A DNA stretch of 64,000 nucleotides from JBCBAP01 sp038532435 (GCA_038532435.1 JBCBAP010000016.1:1-64000); one strand, 5' to 3'. Shown: positions 25,490 through 35,194, counted from the first letter of the stretch. Made by a program: numbers and translations. Notes: generated from the letters alone by a model not told the origin.

Positions 25490-28400
25490 AGCAGACCCTC
25501 CCGTTCCAGAATGGCCGGTACCTGGTTCACCACGCGCGTCCCGGTCAGTGTCGTGTCGGGCAGCGTGAAGGTGAGCGCCAGCGTCGATTTGCCGGGCGCG
25601 AGCCCGAAGGGCGATGCGGGCTTGAGCAGGACCCGGGTCCAGTTCTCGTTGGCTCGGATGACATCGAAGCCCAGCGCACCGATGGAGGCGCTGGAGAGCT
25701 TGCACCGGGTGGTGATCTCGGACCCGGTGGTGGTCTCCACCGCGCCGACCCGGTTGAGCGTCTCGACACTGTCGACGAGCAAACCCTCGATACGCCAGAC
25801 ACCGCCGGTGAAGCGCCAGATCACGTAGGACCGGCCCTCCGTCGTGGGCAGCGGCAGCGTGTCCGCATCGATGGCCGCGAGGGCCTCGTCGAGCAGGCCG
25901 TCAGAGACCTCCATCGCGCCGCTCGGCAGGGTCATCGCCGGATCGCCGAGGATGATGTCGTCGGGCACGAACGGGCCCTGACCGCTGACCGAATAGCCCA
26001 GCCCCTCCATCAACTCCTCCGGATTTGCATAGCGGGACGTGGTGAAGCGGGTGCCCATGACCTTGACCGGATCGCTGTCATCCGTCAGGGGCGCCATGAT
26101 GTCGAGGTCGTACATGGCCAGCGGGTCCAGATCGAAGGTGCCTTTGAGAGAGGCACCGCCGATCGCCGGTCCGTTGGGCAGACACGGCGCGTTCAGGATC
26201 GCCTCGTTGATCCGCTGTTCCCCGAGCGAAAGCAGCTCCTGCGGGCCGTTGTGCCAGCCGAACCGGCCCATCCGTGGCGCGAGCACCGCGGTCAGGTCCG
26301 CCCCGGGCTGCGGATCGGGATCCGTGCGCTTGACCTCGATCACAAGCTTGCGGCCGTACTTCTCGACCAGTTGTTCCACGTGACCGATGTCGAAATGCAC
26401 CCAGACCGGATCCTCGGTGAAGAGGACGGTGCGGCCATCCTCCGGCTCTACCCGGCTGATGTAGCGGTTGAGGTCGCGGGGATCGAAGACATACTCGTTG
26501 AGCCCGTCCTGGGTGTTCCCGGTCGTCCCGTTCTCCTCGGTCACGCCGAAGTGGAAGACCTGCGGGGTCCCCGCCTGCCAGGCGCCGGAGTCGATGGGCG
26601 GTGGCGTTTCGATGGCGTCGCTGTCCGTGGACCAGCTCTGCCATGACCATTCGACGACGATCTCGTAGTCCTCGCCCGGATCGAGCACGATCTCCCGCCG
26701 TTCGGTCGGGTCGGCATTGACCGCGTCCCGGGTCTCGTCGAGCTGCAGGTCGCGGCCTGCCTGATCCTGGGACCAGCGTATCTCCATGACCTCGTCGACC
26801 CCGCAGACGCTCAGGAGCGTGACCTCCAGCCCGGGAGGGGAGACGATCATGAACGCCTCCACCGGGTCCGTCCCGCGGGGGACGGTGTAGGTGATCACCC
26901 GGCAGGTGCGCTTGAGCTCCGTCGTGCGGGTGCTGCGGATGACCGGGGACCAGTTGGTCTGGGACAGAGTCCCGTCCTCGAGGGTCTGGATCATCGGGAT
27001 GGCAAGGTCGGCGGGCGGCTTTGTGCCTCCCGTACCGCCGGTATCCCCGTCGCCCGCGCTGCCCTTGCCGGAACAACAGATCTCGTAGATCACCGCCTCA
27101 CCGCGACCGCCGAAGATGGTGATGGTCTCGATCCCCTCCCCCTCGAAGGTGAGCACATGCTCGACCTTCTCGACGCTGGAGGTCGAGGCGCCATCCACAC
27201 GGGCACCGAGCGCGTCCCGCGCCTCCGCCTTGAGCGCGCCGCCGAAGGTCATCGCCTTCACGGTGACTTCCGTGCAGGGTGCGGGCAGGGTGATCACCAT
27301 GCCGTCATCCGGGAAGCGCAGCTCCGGCACGCGGTCGCTGCCCGGCTCCGCGGGTGAGCGACTCTGGCTCACCGCGTCGGCAAGTGCGAACGCGTCGTCG
27401 CGATTGATGGTGGCAAAACCGTGTCCTGCGTGAACGAACGCCCGCTCCATCCCGTCCTCGAGCTTGAACCCGCGGAAAGTGATGCAGTCCCGCTTCGGGA
27501 TCTCCCCTTCCGAACAGCAGATGCGGAACAGGATGGCCTCGCCCGCGCCACCGGTCAGGCGGAACTCGGAGATGAGTTCACCCTCCGGTGCTGTGAGCAC
27601 GATGCGCTGCGGGATCCGTTGCTTCCCGGATGTCTGCCCCTTGTCGACAACCTTGTCGTCCGGGGAGATTGCCTCGGCCTCCGCAGGCTTGCCCGCGAAG
27701 TGCATGATCCAGAGTTCGATCGACTTGCAGGGCTTGGGCAGGATGCCGATCATGCCGCCGTCCGGGAACAGGATCTCAGCCCCCTTGTCGCGGCCAAGGG
27801 TCGGGGCACCACCGCGCTGGTTCACCAGATCGACAAGGTTCAACCTGTTGGGCCGGTTCAGCACACCAAACTTGAACCCGTTATGATCGAAGCTGACCGG
27901 AGAGGCACCGGGCTTGAGATCGCGGAAATCCTCGCAATTGGGCGGCGGCAGGGGCTGTCCGCCCGGTGTGTCCACCGTGCGGCAGATGCGGAAGAGCCAC
28001 GCCTCCCCACCGCCGCCGGTCACGCGCAGGCGCACGATGGGATCGGTGGTCGCAAAGCGCACGACGAGCTGCTGTCCCTGCGGGCCCTGGGCAACCTCGG
28101 TGGCAACGACCTGACCACTGGTGCCGATGGCCGCCACGTTGATCTGACTGTTCGTCGACTTCATGAAGTAGAGTTCGAGCGCGCGGGTAGGCTCCCTGAG
28201 GAACATCTCCATGCCCCGGTTCGGGAAACGGATGTCGGGCTTCCCGTCGGAGCCGAACTTCGCATCGATCTGGCGGCTGCCGTCGATGCTGTCCATCACC
28301 ACGAGCGGCAGGTCCTGCACGAGGGAGCGCAGGGTCACCGGCGGCAGGACGATGTTGAAGTCCTCCTGGCCGACGACCGCATCCTCGAAGTCGTAACAGG

Positions 28401-31400
28401 TCTTGTTCGTCTCCCCGACCTGGCCGGGGGCGTCGCAGACAAGGAGTGTGACCTGTGCCTGGCTCACCTCCCGATCAAACACCCCTTCCCAGGGCAGAGC
28501 GGCGTCGAGCAGGCCACCGTTCATGGCGCGGCGGCCGGACGGCAGGCGATACCCGCGGGAGAGCGTTTCGCCCTCAACCGGCACCGGGAACGGAAGCGGG
28601 CGGATGCCGCCGGGAATGAAGCGTGCTCCGCTGCGGGCCATAAGCATCTGCAGCGGTCGACCCGCGATACGCTGCCCGTTCACGGGCAGGGCCGGTTCCC
28701 CGGTAACGAAGAACTTGGACGGATAGGGCGGCGGTGCGAGCTGTTCGGGCCGGATCCGGACACGGCCGGGGCCGAGGCCCCGCGCGGCGCGGCCATAGAC
28801 GCAGGCACGACGGGGACGGGGGATCTCCTCGCAGAGATCCTCGATCTCCTCTGCGGGATCGCCGTTGGTACCCTCGCCACCGTCATTGTGGTTGATCACC
28901 CACTTCCACGGATCCCAATCGAGAAGCTTGAGGTTCGGCCCCTCGTGTTCACCGGGAAGAGGATTGCCGTCCACGCCCGAGCCGTCGGGCTGCTTGTAGG
29001 GGGTGGAGGTCCACACGCTTTGCAATGGCGGCACGTCCGGTGTGTCCTTGAGCGAGGCAACTTCGACAAGGTCGCTCTTCCGCCGTAAGATCACATTATT
29101 GAGCTGGTAGGCGTACTTCAGACGGCTCGACCCCCACCAGAGCGGGCTGTCGCCGGTCGGTCCGGGCTGGAACTGCTCACCCGCGGGGATCGCGTTCTCG
29201 ATCTTGTGCCGGAAATGGATGATCGGGGCCGTGTCAGGCCAGACCGTGTGATTGTCCTTGGGCGCGACGCCGGTGTTGATGTCATCCCCGCTCGGCGACG
29301 TGCCCATGCGGAAGAGCGGCTCCGCCGCGATCCCGGTGGCAACCGGCGCGGCCTCTCCCATGATCCGGTCGCGACGGTCGGTGAGGGAGATGTTCGCGAC
29401 AGGCCCGTCTGGCGCGGGCACGACGGGATCGCCGTCCGTGCCCCACTTGAAGCTCACGCAGCCCTTGATGGAGAAGAAGAAGAGGTCAACCTCGCCGCAG
29501 AACTCGCCTTCGAGGAACAGGTTGTCGTCGAAGTAGGTGAGGATGATCTCCCCACGGGCGGAGATCGACAGGACCACCAGATCGAGCTCACCAGCGACGA
29601 AGATCCCGCCCTTGATCAGAAGCGGATCGGTGCCGAAGCCCACCAGAACCTTCGCCGATGCGGAAAGCTTGATCGGCCCGGCGGACCATTCGATGCCCCA
29701 TCCCGTCCCGAAGCCGACGGAGAAGCCTTCGAAGCTGAAACGCGCGTCGCCGCCCAGGGACGGCAGGCCGTCCTGTTCGATCATCAGGTACGCCCAGGCC
29801 TGCGAGTTGAGCGTGCCGGGCAGGATCGTGAGCGTGATCGGCTCCCCGTGGCGGGTCACAGTGATGCTGCCACCGCTGCCGTCCGGAATGCTTGCCGTCA
29901 CACCGTCGGAACCGAGCCGCACATAGGTGCCCTGCAGCGAGTAGGGGAAGTAGGCCCCGAACGGAACCTTCAGGCTGAGGATCTTGGGAATCTCATACTG
30001 GGCGGAGACCGCGACCTTCACCGCGGTGTCGTCGATGACGATGAGGCCCGTGATCGTCCCTTCCGCACCGCCCTCATCCGTCGCGGTCGTGTCGGGCACC
30101 TCGATGACCTTCACGTCCACGCCCAGGATCACCTCCGGATCCGGGAAGGCGACGACCACCATGCCCGAGGCGGAGAAGCAGAAGCTCACATCCGGCAGCG
30201 TGCCGACCACGACGCCGACGCCGAGCGCATACTGCCCGCTCTCCGGCCCGTACTTGTTCTCCGGCGGCTCACGCCACCAGGCGAGCTCCTTGCCGATCGG
30301 GTCGCTGGTCGGGATGCTGTCAAAGTTCCGCGACCCGTTCATCGCGAACATGCCTTTGAAGCCGTAGATGGCGGCACCGGATTGGGCGAGCGGAATCGGG
30401 GTTGCGAACTGGACGCCGAGGAAGAGGGACATGAAGATGTCTGGATCGATTTCCGGGGGCTTGCCGAGCGCGATCGCGGCTGTACCGCCAACGCCGATTG
30501 CGGGCAGGTCGACCTCCACGCCTGCGCGGATGACGCCGCCATCCTCGATACGCAGACGGCCCTCGCCCTCCAGCACGTTGGGGATTTCGGCCTTCAGAAC
30601 GAAGCCGCGCAGCTCGAACTTCGGGATCGGGCTGCCATCCTCGAAGATCAGGCGGATGATCGCCTCGGAGATCTCGATGACGCCGAGGTTGAGCGCGATG
30701 GCGATCCGTCCCTCGATCCAGAGGGAGCCCCGGCCCATGCTGATCTCGACGATCCGCAGAAGCTCGCCGAGCACGCCCTCGATCTCCCATCGGCCGGGAT
30801 CCTCGATTTCGAGCGAGTCCGTGGCGAAGGCGAGGCCGAACTTTTCCCACCCTTCCTTGCTGTTGTCGAACTCCAGCCCGACATTCTTGTAGCGGATCTT
30901 CACCGGCTTATCGTCGGCGGTCTTGATGCCGAGTACACCGCCGTTGATGTGGAGCGTGCAGACATAGTCCGTCAGCAGCTTCACCCCGATGCCCGGCCCC
31001 GGATCGGCGATCGTGGTGGTCTGGATCTGGGCCTCGATCTTCATGACCGCGGTTTTGCTGTCATCGCCGAGCAGCGGCGGGTTGCCACTGCCGAGCGGGG
31101 TGTCGGCGAAGGCAACCGCGGCAAGAAGCGCGGAAATCCGTGCGCCGGAGCCCACCACATCGTCATCGAGGTCCACACCCGCGAGCAGCATCGGCCCGAA
31201 GGCGGCTGCCGCGGTAAGCTGTTTCTGCTGGGTGTAGAAGAGCCCGTTCGGATCCCCGTCCGACTTGATGCCGAGCGTCAGGCGGGTGAACTGGGTGAGG
31301 TCGTCATAGATCCACTTGGCATAGAAGGTCAGAACTTCCTTGCTCAGGTCCGGCGGGGAGCCGTTGACCGGTGGCATCGGAGCCTCCGCGGGCGACCATG

Positions 31401-33924
31401 CGAACTCCGCCTCGGCGAGGTTCGGGATCGCATCCTCCCAGCCGGAGGCGGTGGGCCGGTCCCACCCGAGCTTGAGCTTGACCCGGTAGTCGATGGCCGG
31501 GCTCGTCGACGGCACGGGCGAGGTTGCCCGCCCCGCCGCGGGCACCATCGAACGGCGCCGGGTCGGGTCGACCCGAGGGGTGATCTCGGTCAGCGAAGCG
31601 GGATCGACGGTCTCCCCATCCGCCTCGAGCGCGTAGATGTCCACCCGGCGGTAGGTGATCCGGGGCCCCTCCGCCGGATGAGATGTGTCCTGGTCCGATG
31701 GCCACCCGGTGCGGTTCTCGTTGACCTCGATGAGGCGGCCGTTTTCGAGCGACGCATCGCCCACCGCGTCGGTTTTCTCCTTGGCTTCAAGGGCAAGGAT
31801 CGCCTTGTCCTCGATCACAGCACCGGTCTGCACCGGCGGGCTGGGCGTGACGGAGACCGGGGGATTGTCGGTCCAGCTTGAACTTTGTTCACCACGATAG
31901 GAGACGCGGTAGGTCGGCACCGCGGGCTTCGACGTTGGGCGCGGCGGGGAATCGGTGAGCAGCTCGAACCCGCGCTTCGCCCGCTTGGTCGCGAGCGTCT
32001 CGTTATAGCCGTCGCTGCCGATATCGTCGCAGCGCCCGATGACGATGAAATGCGCGTTGGGATAGTGCGATGCCCACTCCAGCAGCTGGTGGCGCAGCTC
32101 GTTCACGTCGCCGCTGGAGAAGCCGTACTTCGGGGTCTTCTCACCCCAGCCGATGACGACATTGTCGTCGAACTTCATGTGGATCTGCACATGCCGGTCG
32201 GCGATGAACTCGGCGGGAGAACCGCCCTCATCCAGCACCACCTCGGCAAGGCCATCGCCGGGCACACTGACCTTCGCCGGTGCCGTCGGATCGAGCGTCG
32301 CCTGGGCCAGCTTCTCGTTCCGCACGCCCTGTCCGTGGAAATCCGAGAGGTCGTAGGTCAGCTCCGCCGCGCTGAGCTCGAGCACGGTGCCATCGTCCAC
32401 CGCATCGAAGACCCCGCCTTCGGTCCCGACGAGCAGACGGTCATTATCCTCGATCCGTATCCACACGTGGGAAATGCGGGCCTCATCGCGGTTGCCGTCC
32501 ACGATCTCCCGCAGCAGGACCTTTTGCGTGCCGGTCAGCCCGCTCACATCCGGGGAGAAGGTGGTGCCGGTGCCGGTGCGCTCTGTCCCCACGACCTCCC
32601 ATTCGTAGGTCGTCGTACCCGTCGCGGTGCTGATGGCGGTCAGGGTGATGGCAGAGATCGCCGCGGCACGGCCGTTCAGATCCACCACATTGTCAAAGGT
32701 TTCGCTGCCGATGGTCGCCTGAACCGCGGCGCCGGTGCCGCCCATGACAAAGCGGAACGTGACCTCCGGATGGTTGATCTCCTCCCCACCCGAAAGCTTC
32801 TCGATGGGGGTGACCTTGAGGTCCTGCGCGTGGCGGATCTGGCCGGAGCTGCTGTCCGCGATTTCCACCGTGCCGTCCGGCCACTGCCAGCGGGCTGTCC
32901 AGTCCTCGATCGCGCCACCCTCCGGCGGGGCGGAGGCGGTGAAGCCCGCGTGGATCGTGACATCCTGGTCCTGCGCCGCCTCGATGGGCACCGTGCGGGA
33001 AAGGCCGACCGTTTCCGTCGCGGTGATGTCGGTGGTGCTGTCATCAACCCGGAAGCGGAAGGTGGAAGGATCGAGCGCGGTGCGGCCGAACTGCACCTCC
33101 ACCTCGCCCTGGATGCCGAGCGGATTGCCGATCAGGACATTCTTCACGCCGCCGGACAGATCGCCGATCCCGGGCAGATTGCGCGGGGCGTAGAGCGTCG
33201 CCTCCTGAATTGCGAGGCCGGTCCAGTCCGGCCCCTGACCGCGTCCGATGACCTCTGGCGTGGAGTAGGTTTCGGAGAAGTCGAACTCCAGCTTTCCCAC
33301 GCTCATCCCGAAATCAGACTTCCCGAAGAAGAAGTGTGGCGGGCTGAAATAGAGCGAGGCGACGGCACCGGTGGGCGTTGTCGGATCGAACGGATCGCTT
33401 TCGTCGACGAAGCGGACGGCGACGGGATCCGTGGCGCTCGTCTTTTCGATGCGCAGGGTGGCAGAGCCGATGATCCGCACCTCGCCCCCGTCCGGATTGC
33501 GGACGATGTGGCGCGGCGCCGTCCCCGTCTCCTCGACGAAGATCGCGGGTTCGAGCGCGTTGAGCGCGAGAACCAGCCGGTCGAGTTTCAGGTCGAGCGC
33601 CCAGATCGCGGCGGCGGGCTCGAGGTTCGATCCGGCGGGAATCGCGGAGCGGACCATGGAAAGCTGAAACGGCAGGCCTGCATTGATCAGCGGGATGGTC
33701 AGCTTGCCGATGCCGATGTCAAACTCCTCGACATCCTCACCGATGACCCCGGCAAGGGACTGCAGCTTGCCATGGTGGATGACCGCGCCCGGGGACCGTG
33801 TTGATCGGTATTCAGCGACCGAGAATCGGTCGATGAAGTCCTGGATCGACTGCGGCAGCGCCGCGTTGATCCGGTCAGTGACGTCGAAGAGATCTACTAG
33901 CGGGATACCTGCCGTGCGACCCAT
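25486..33924 (-). CDS. Giant (2812 aa) beta-rich protein with OmpA-like domain
   Basis: First gene of the three-gene operon. No signal peptide or clear membrane helices are evident. Residues ~590-665 contain an OmpA-like peptidoglycan-binding signature (IVIGRCDDIGSDGYNETLATKRAKRGFELL). The middle (about 980-1560) is a long series of amphipathic beta segments ending in a region with FCGEVDLFFFSIKGCVSFKWG. Three tandem ~150-residue repeats bounded by Cys lie at about 1843-2284, each running from C-x-x-F to GGxGEAxxFRICC-like ends. The C-terminal ~500 residues are again beta-rich. GGGGAG lies 10 nt before the ATG. The uninterrupted frame argues for an intact, selected gene. Function, location and export route are unknown; a cell-envelope or particle-like structural role is speculation. 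Confidence 0.78.
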   Translation of the reverse strand: MGRTAGIPLVDLFDVTDRINAALPQSIQDFIDRFSVAEYRSTRSPGAVIHHGKLQSLAGVIGEDVEEFDIGIGKLTIPLINAGLPFQLSMVRSAIPAGSNLEPAAAIWALDLKLDRLVLALNALEPAIFVEETGTAPRHIVRNPDGGEVRIIGSATLRIEKTSATDPVAVRFVDESDPFDPTTPTGAVASLYFSPPHFFFGKSDFGMSVGKLEFDFSETYSTPEVIGRGQGPDWTGLAIQEATLYAPRNLPGIGDLSGGVKNVLIGNPLGIQGEVEVQFGRTALDPSTFRFRVDDSTTDITATETVGLSRTVPIEAAQDQDVTIHAGFTASAPPEGGAIEDWTARWQWPDGTVEIADSSSGQIRHAQDLKVTPIEKLSGGEEINHPEVTFRFVMGGTGAAVQATIGSETFDNVVDLNGRAAAISAITLTAISTATGTTTYEWEVVGTERTGTGTTFSPDVSGLTGTQKVLLREIVDGNRDEARISHVWIRIEDNDRLLVGTEGGVFDAVDDGTVLELSAAELTYDLSDFHGQGVRNEKLAQATLDPTAPAKVSVPGDGLAEVVLDEGGSPAEFIADRHVQIHMKFDDNVVIGWGEKTPKYGFSSGDVNELRHQLLEWASHYPNAHFIVIGRCDDIGSDGYNETLATKRAKRGFELLTDSPPRPTSKPAVPTYRVSYRGEQSSSWTDNPPVSVTPSPPVQTGAVIEDKAILALEAKEKTDAVGDASLENGRLIEVNENRTGWPSDQDTSHPAEGPRITYRRVDIYALEADGETVDPASLTEITPRVDPTRRRSMVPAAGRATSPVPSTSPAIDYRVKLKLGWDRPTASGWEDAIPNLAEAEFAWSPAEAPMPPVNGSPPDLSKEVLTFYAKWIYDDLTQFTRLTLGIKSDGDPNGLFYTQQKQLTAAAAFGPMLLAGVDLDDDVVGSGARISALLAAVAFADTPLGSGNPPLLGDDSKTAVMKIEAQIQTTTIADPGPGIGVKLLTDYVCTLHINGGVLGIKTADDKPVKIRYKNVGLEFDNSKEGWEKFGLAFATDSLEIEDPGRWEIEGVLGELLRIVEISMGRGSLWIEGRIAIALNLGVIEISEAIIRLIFEDGSPIPKFELRGFVLKAEIPNVLEGEGRLRIEDGGVIRAGVEVDLPAIGVGGTAAIALGKPPEIDPDIFMSLFLGVQFATPIPLAQSGAAIYGFKGMFAMNGSRNFDSIPTSDPIGKELAWWREPPENKYGPESGQYALGVGVVVGTLPDVSFCFSASGMVVVAFPDPEVILGVDVKVIEVPDTTATDEGGAEGTITGLIVIDDTAVKVAVSAQYEIPKILSLKVPFGAYFPYSLQGTYVRLGSDGVTASIPDGSGGSITVTRHGEPITLTILPGTLNSQAWAYLMIEQDGLPSLGGDARFSFEGFSVGFGTGWGIEWSAGPIKLSASAKVLVGFGTDPLLIKGGIFVAGELDLVVLSISARGEIILTYFDDNLFLEGEFCGEVDLFFFSIKGCVSFKWGTDGDPVVPAPDGPVANISLTDRRDRIMGEAAPVATGIAAEPLFRMGTSPSGDDINTGVAPKDNHTVWPDTAPIIHFRHKIENAIPAGEQFQPGPTGDSPLWWGSSRLKYAYQLNNVILRRKSDLVEVASLKDTPDVPPLQSVWTSTPYKQPDGSGVDGNPLPGEHEGPNLKLLDWDPWKWVINHNDGGEGTNGDPAEEIEDLCEEIPRPRRACVYGRAARGLGPGRVRIRPEQLAPPPYPSKFFVTGEPALPVNGQRIAGRPLQMLMARSGARFIPGGIRPLPFPVPVEGETLSRGYRLPSGRRAMNGGLLDAALPWEGVFDREVSQAQVTLLVCDAPGQVGETNKTCYDFEDAVVGQEDFNIVLPPVTLRSLVQDLPLVVMDSIDGSRQIDAKFGSDGKPDIRFPNRGMEMFLREPTRALELYFMKSTNSQINVAAIGTSGQVVATEVAQGPQGQQLVVRFATTDPIVRLRVTGGGGEAWLFRICRTVDTPGGQPLPPPNCEDFRDLKPGASPVSFDHNGFKFGVLNRPNRLNLVDLVNQRGGAPTLGRDKGAEILFPDGGMIGILPKPCKSIELWIMHFAGKPAEAEAISPDDKVVDKGQTSGKQRIPQRIVLTAPEGELISEFRLTGGAGEAILFRICCSEGEIPKRDCITFRGFKLEDGMERAFVHAGHGFATINRDDAFALADAVSQSRSPAEPGSDRVPELRFPDDGMVITLPAPCTEVTVKAMTFGGALKAEARDALGARVDGASTSSVEKVEHVLTFEGEGIETITIFGGRGEAVIYEICCSGKGSAGDGDTGGTGGTKPPADLAIPMIQTLEDGTLSQTNWSPVIRSTRTTELKRTCRVITYTVPRGTDPVEAFMIVSPPGLEVTLLSVCGVDEVMEIRWSQDQAGRDLQLDETRDAVNADPTERREIVLDPGEDYEIVVEWSWQSWSTDSDAIETPPPIDSGAWQAGTPQVFHFGVTEENGTTGNTQDGLNEYVFDPRDLNRYISRVEPEDGRTVLFTEDPVWVHFDIGHVEQLVEKYGRKLVIEVKRTDPDPQPGADLTAVLAPRMGRFGWHNGPQELLSLGEQRINEAILNAPCLPNGPAIGGASLKGTFDLDPLAMYDLDIMAPLTDDSDPVKVMGTRFTTSRYANPEELMEGLGYSVSGQGPFVPDDIILGDPAMTLPSGAMEVSDGLLDEALAAIDADTLPLPTTEGRSYVIWRFTGGVWRIEGLLVDSVETLNRVGAVETTTGSEITTRCKLSSASIGALGFDVIRANENWTRVLLKPASPFGLAPGKSTLALTFTLPDTTLTGTRVVNQVPAILEREGLL

Positions 33925-33972
33925 GACGTGAACACTCCCCGATCCTACTCTACTCCCGGTTGCTCAGACGCT

Positions 33973-34000
33973 AGCATAAACAGTCAATATCCGCTGACAA
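33973..34000 (-). promoter_or_regulatory. Candidate sigma-70-type promoter of the giant-protein operon
   Basis: On the minus strand TTGTCA (-35, 33995-34000) and TATGCT (-10, 33973-33978) are separated by 16 bp, about 49 bp before the ATG of the 2812-aa gene. It is a visual match only. Confidence 0.4.
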
Positions 34001-34015
34001 AAATGTGAGCGGTCT

Positions 34016-34029
34016 GTCTCTTTCGAGAC
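34016..34029 (-). terminator. Small hairpin after idnD
   Basis: GTCTC and GAGAC arms with a 4-nt loop lie about 32 bp after the idnD stop on the minus strand. A short T-run occurs further downstream (ATTTTTG). It is a weak terminator candidate located just before the promoter of the giant operon. Confidence 0.3.
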
Positions 34030-34060
34030 TGACGATCATAAAACCGGTTTGAGACAGGGG

Positions 34061-35092
34061 TCAGGCGAAGGCGATTTGCGCCTTCATTGCCACGCTTCTG
34101 TCGCTCGCGAGGTCGAAGGCGGCCTGCGCCTCCGCAAGGGGCAGCGTGTGGGTGATCAGCGGGGTCACGTCGATGAGTCCCGCCTGCATCAGGCGCACCG
34201 CGGTGGCAAACTCCGGGTGGAAACGGAACGACCCGCGAAGGGAAAGCTCCTTGGCCGTGAGCATCATCATCGGCACCGTCATGTCGCCACCCAGGCCTAG
34301 CTGCACCACCGTGCCACCGGGCCGCATGGCCGCGATCCCACCCGCGAGCGCAGGTGCGGCACCGGAGCATTCGAAGAGGATGTCGAAGGTGCCTTTGCCT
34401 TGCGTGTAGGGCGTGAGGCCGTCGGGGTCCTCCGCCATGTTGATCGTGCGGTCCGCGCCGACCTCCCGCGCCTTGCCGAGAGTGAAGGCGGACAGGTCCG
34501 TGGCCACGATCTCCGCCGCCCCGGCGCGGCGTGCGGCGAGGATGGAGAGCGCGCCGATGGGTCCGCAGCCCGTGACCAGAACGCGCTTGCCCAGAACCTC
34601 CCCGGCCTGCCGCACCGCGTGCAGGCAGACGGCGAGCGGTTCGGCCATCGCCGCCTCCCCGGCGGTGAGCCCGGTGGCGGGCACGCATTGGGAGGCGTCG
34701 GCGATCAGTCTTTCGCGAAATGCGCCCTGGATATGGGGAAACGGCATCGCGCTGCCGTAGAACCGCATGTTCAGGCAATGGTTCTGTTTGCCTTCGAGGC
34801 AGTAGACGCAGGTCTGACAGGGGCGGGACGGGGAGACCGCGACGAGCGTACCGGGGGCGAGCCCGTCGACCCCCTCCCCCACAGCCTCGACCGTGCCGGA
34901 TACCTCGTGGCCGAGCACCATCGGCTCCTTCAGCCGGATCGCGCCAAAGCCGCCATGGCTGTAGTAATGCAGGTCAGACCCGCAGATCCCCCCCGCGGCG
35001 AGCCGGATGGCAACCTCCCCCGGACCCGGCGCGCCGACTTCGCGCTCCTCGATGCGGAGGTCACGGGCTGCGTGGATGACGATGGCTTTCAT
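34061..35092 (-). CDS. idnD: L-idonate 5-dehydrogenase
   Basis: Zinc-dependent medium-chain dehydrogenase oxidising L-idonate to 5-keto-D-gluconate. The 343-aa product has the catalytic-zinc region GGICGSDLHYYSHGGFG and GHEVSGTVEAVG. The structural-zinc Cys cluster reads PCQTCVYCLEGKQNHC. The Rossmann motif is VLVTGCGPIGALSILAA (about residue 170). The phrase SDLHYYSHGGFG is characteristic of IdnD rather than sorbitol dehydrogenases. It is divergent from idnO and gntK around a GntR/IdnR-type operator, which completes the L-idonate-to-6-phosphogluconate route. Confidence 0.93.
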   Translation of the reverse strand: MKAIVIHAARDLRIEEREVGAPGPGEVAIRLAAGGICGSDLHYYSHGGFGAIRLKEPMVLGHEVSGTVEAVGEGVDGLAPGTLVAVSPSRPCQTCVYCLEGKQNHCLNMRFYGSAMPFPHIQGAFRERLIADASQCVPATGLTAGEAAMAEPLAVCLHAVRQAGEVLGKRVLVTGCGPIGALSILAARRAGAAEIVATDLSAFTLGKAREVGADRTINMAEDPDGLTPYTQGKGTFDILFECSGAAPALAGGIAAMRPGGTVVQLGLGGDMTVPMMMLTAKELSLRGSFRFHPEFATAVRLMQAGLIDVTPLITHTLPLAEAQAAFDLASDRSVAMKAQIAFA

Positions 35093-35122
35093 GGGGGCCT
35101 CCGGGGGCGCGCTTGACTCAAG

Positions 35123-35138
35123 ATGTTACCGATAACAT
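35123..35138. promoter_or_regulatory. GntR/IdnR-type operator between idnD and idnO
   Basis: ATGTTACCGATAACAT: inverted arms ATGTTA/TAACAT around CCGA, essentially the LacI-family GntR/IdnR operator known from E. coli gluconate and idonate genes. A TTGACT -35-like hexamer starts 10 bp upstream at 35113, so the operator overlaps the promoter. No LacI-family regulator gene is inside this window. Confidence 0.8.
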
Positions 35139-35194
35139 AAAGGCCTCACACGGCCGATGTCGAGGCCGAAACCCACCTTGAGCGAGGCGCATCC

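Noticed and set aside
25490..25705. Longer N-terminus for the 1195-aa protein
   Set aside because: It would overlap the coding end of the 2812-aa gene by more than 200 bp, while ATG 25489 forms a classical ATGA overlap and begins natural-looking sequence.
29206..31881. Very long plus-strand open frame (891 codons) opposite the giant gene; similar ones at 31885-33804, 23918-25828 and 27421-29088
   Set aside because: They are antisense to continuous family-like minus-strand frames, have arginine/glutamate/histidine-heavy composition typical of GC-rich shadow frames, and lack ribosome-binding sites and domain motifs.
18554..33924. Contractile-injection (eCIS/T6SS) or prophage interpretation of the giant-protein operon
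   Set aside because: No sheath, tube, baseplate, ATPase or capsid-like motif is visible, and flanking genes are ordinary metabolic genes.
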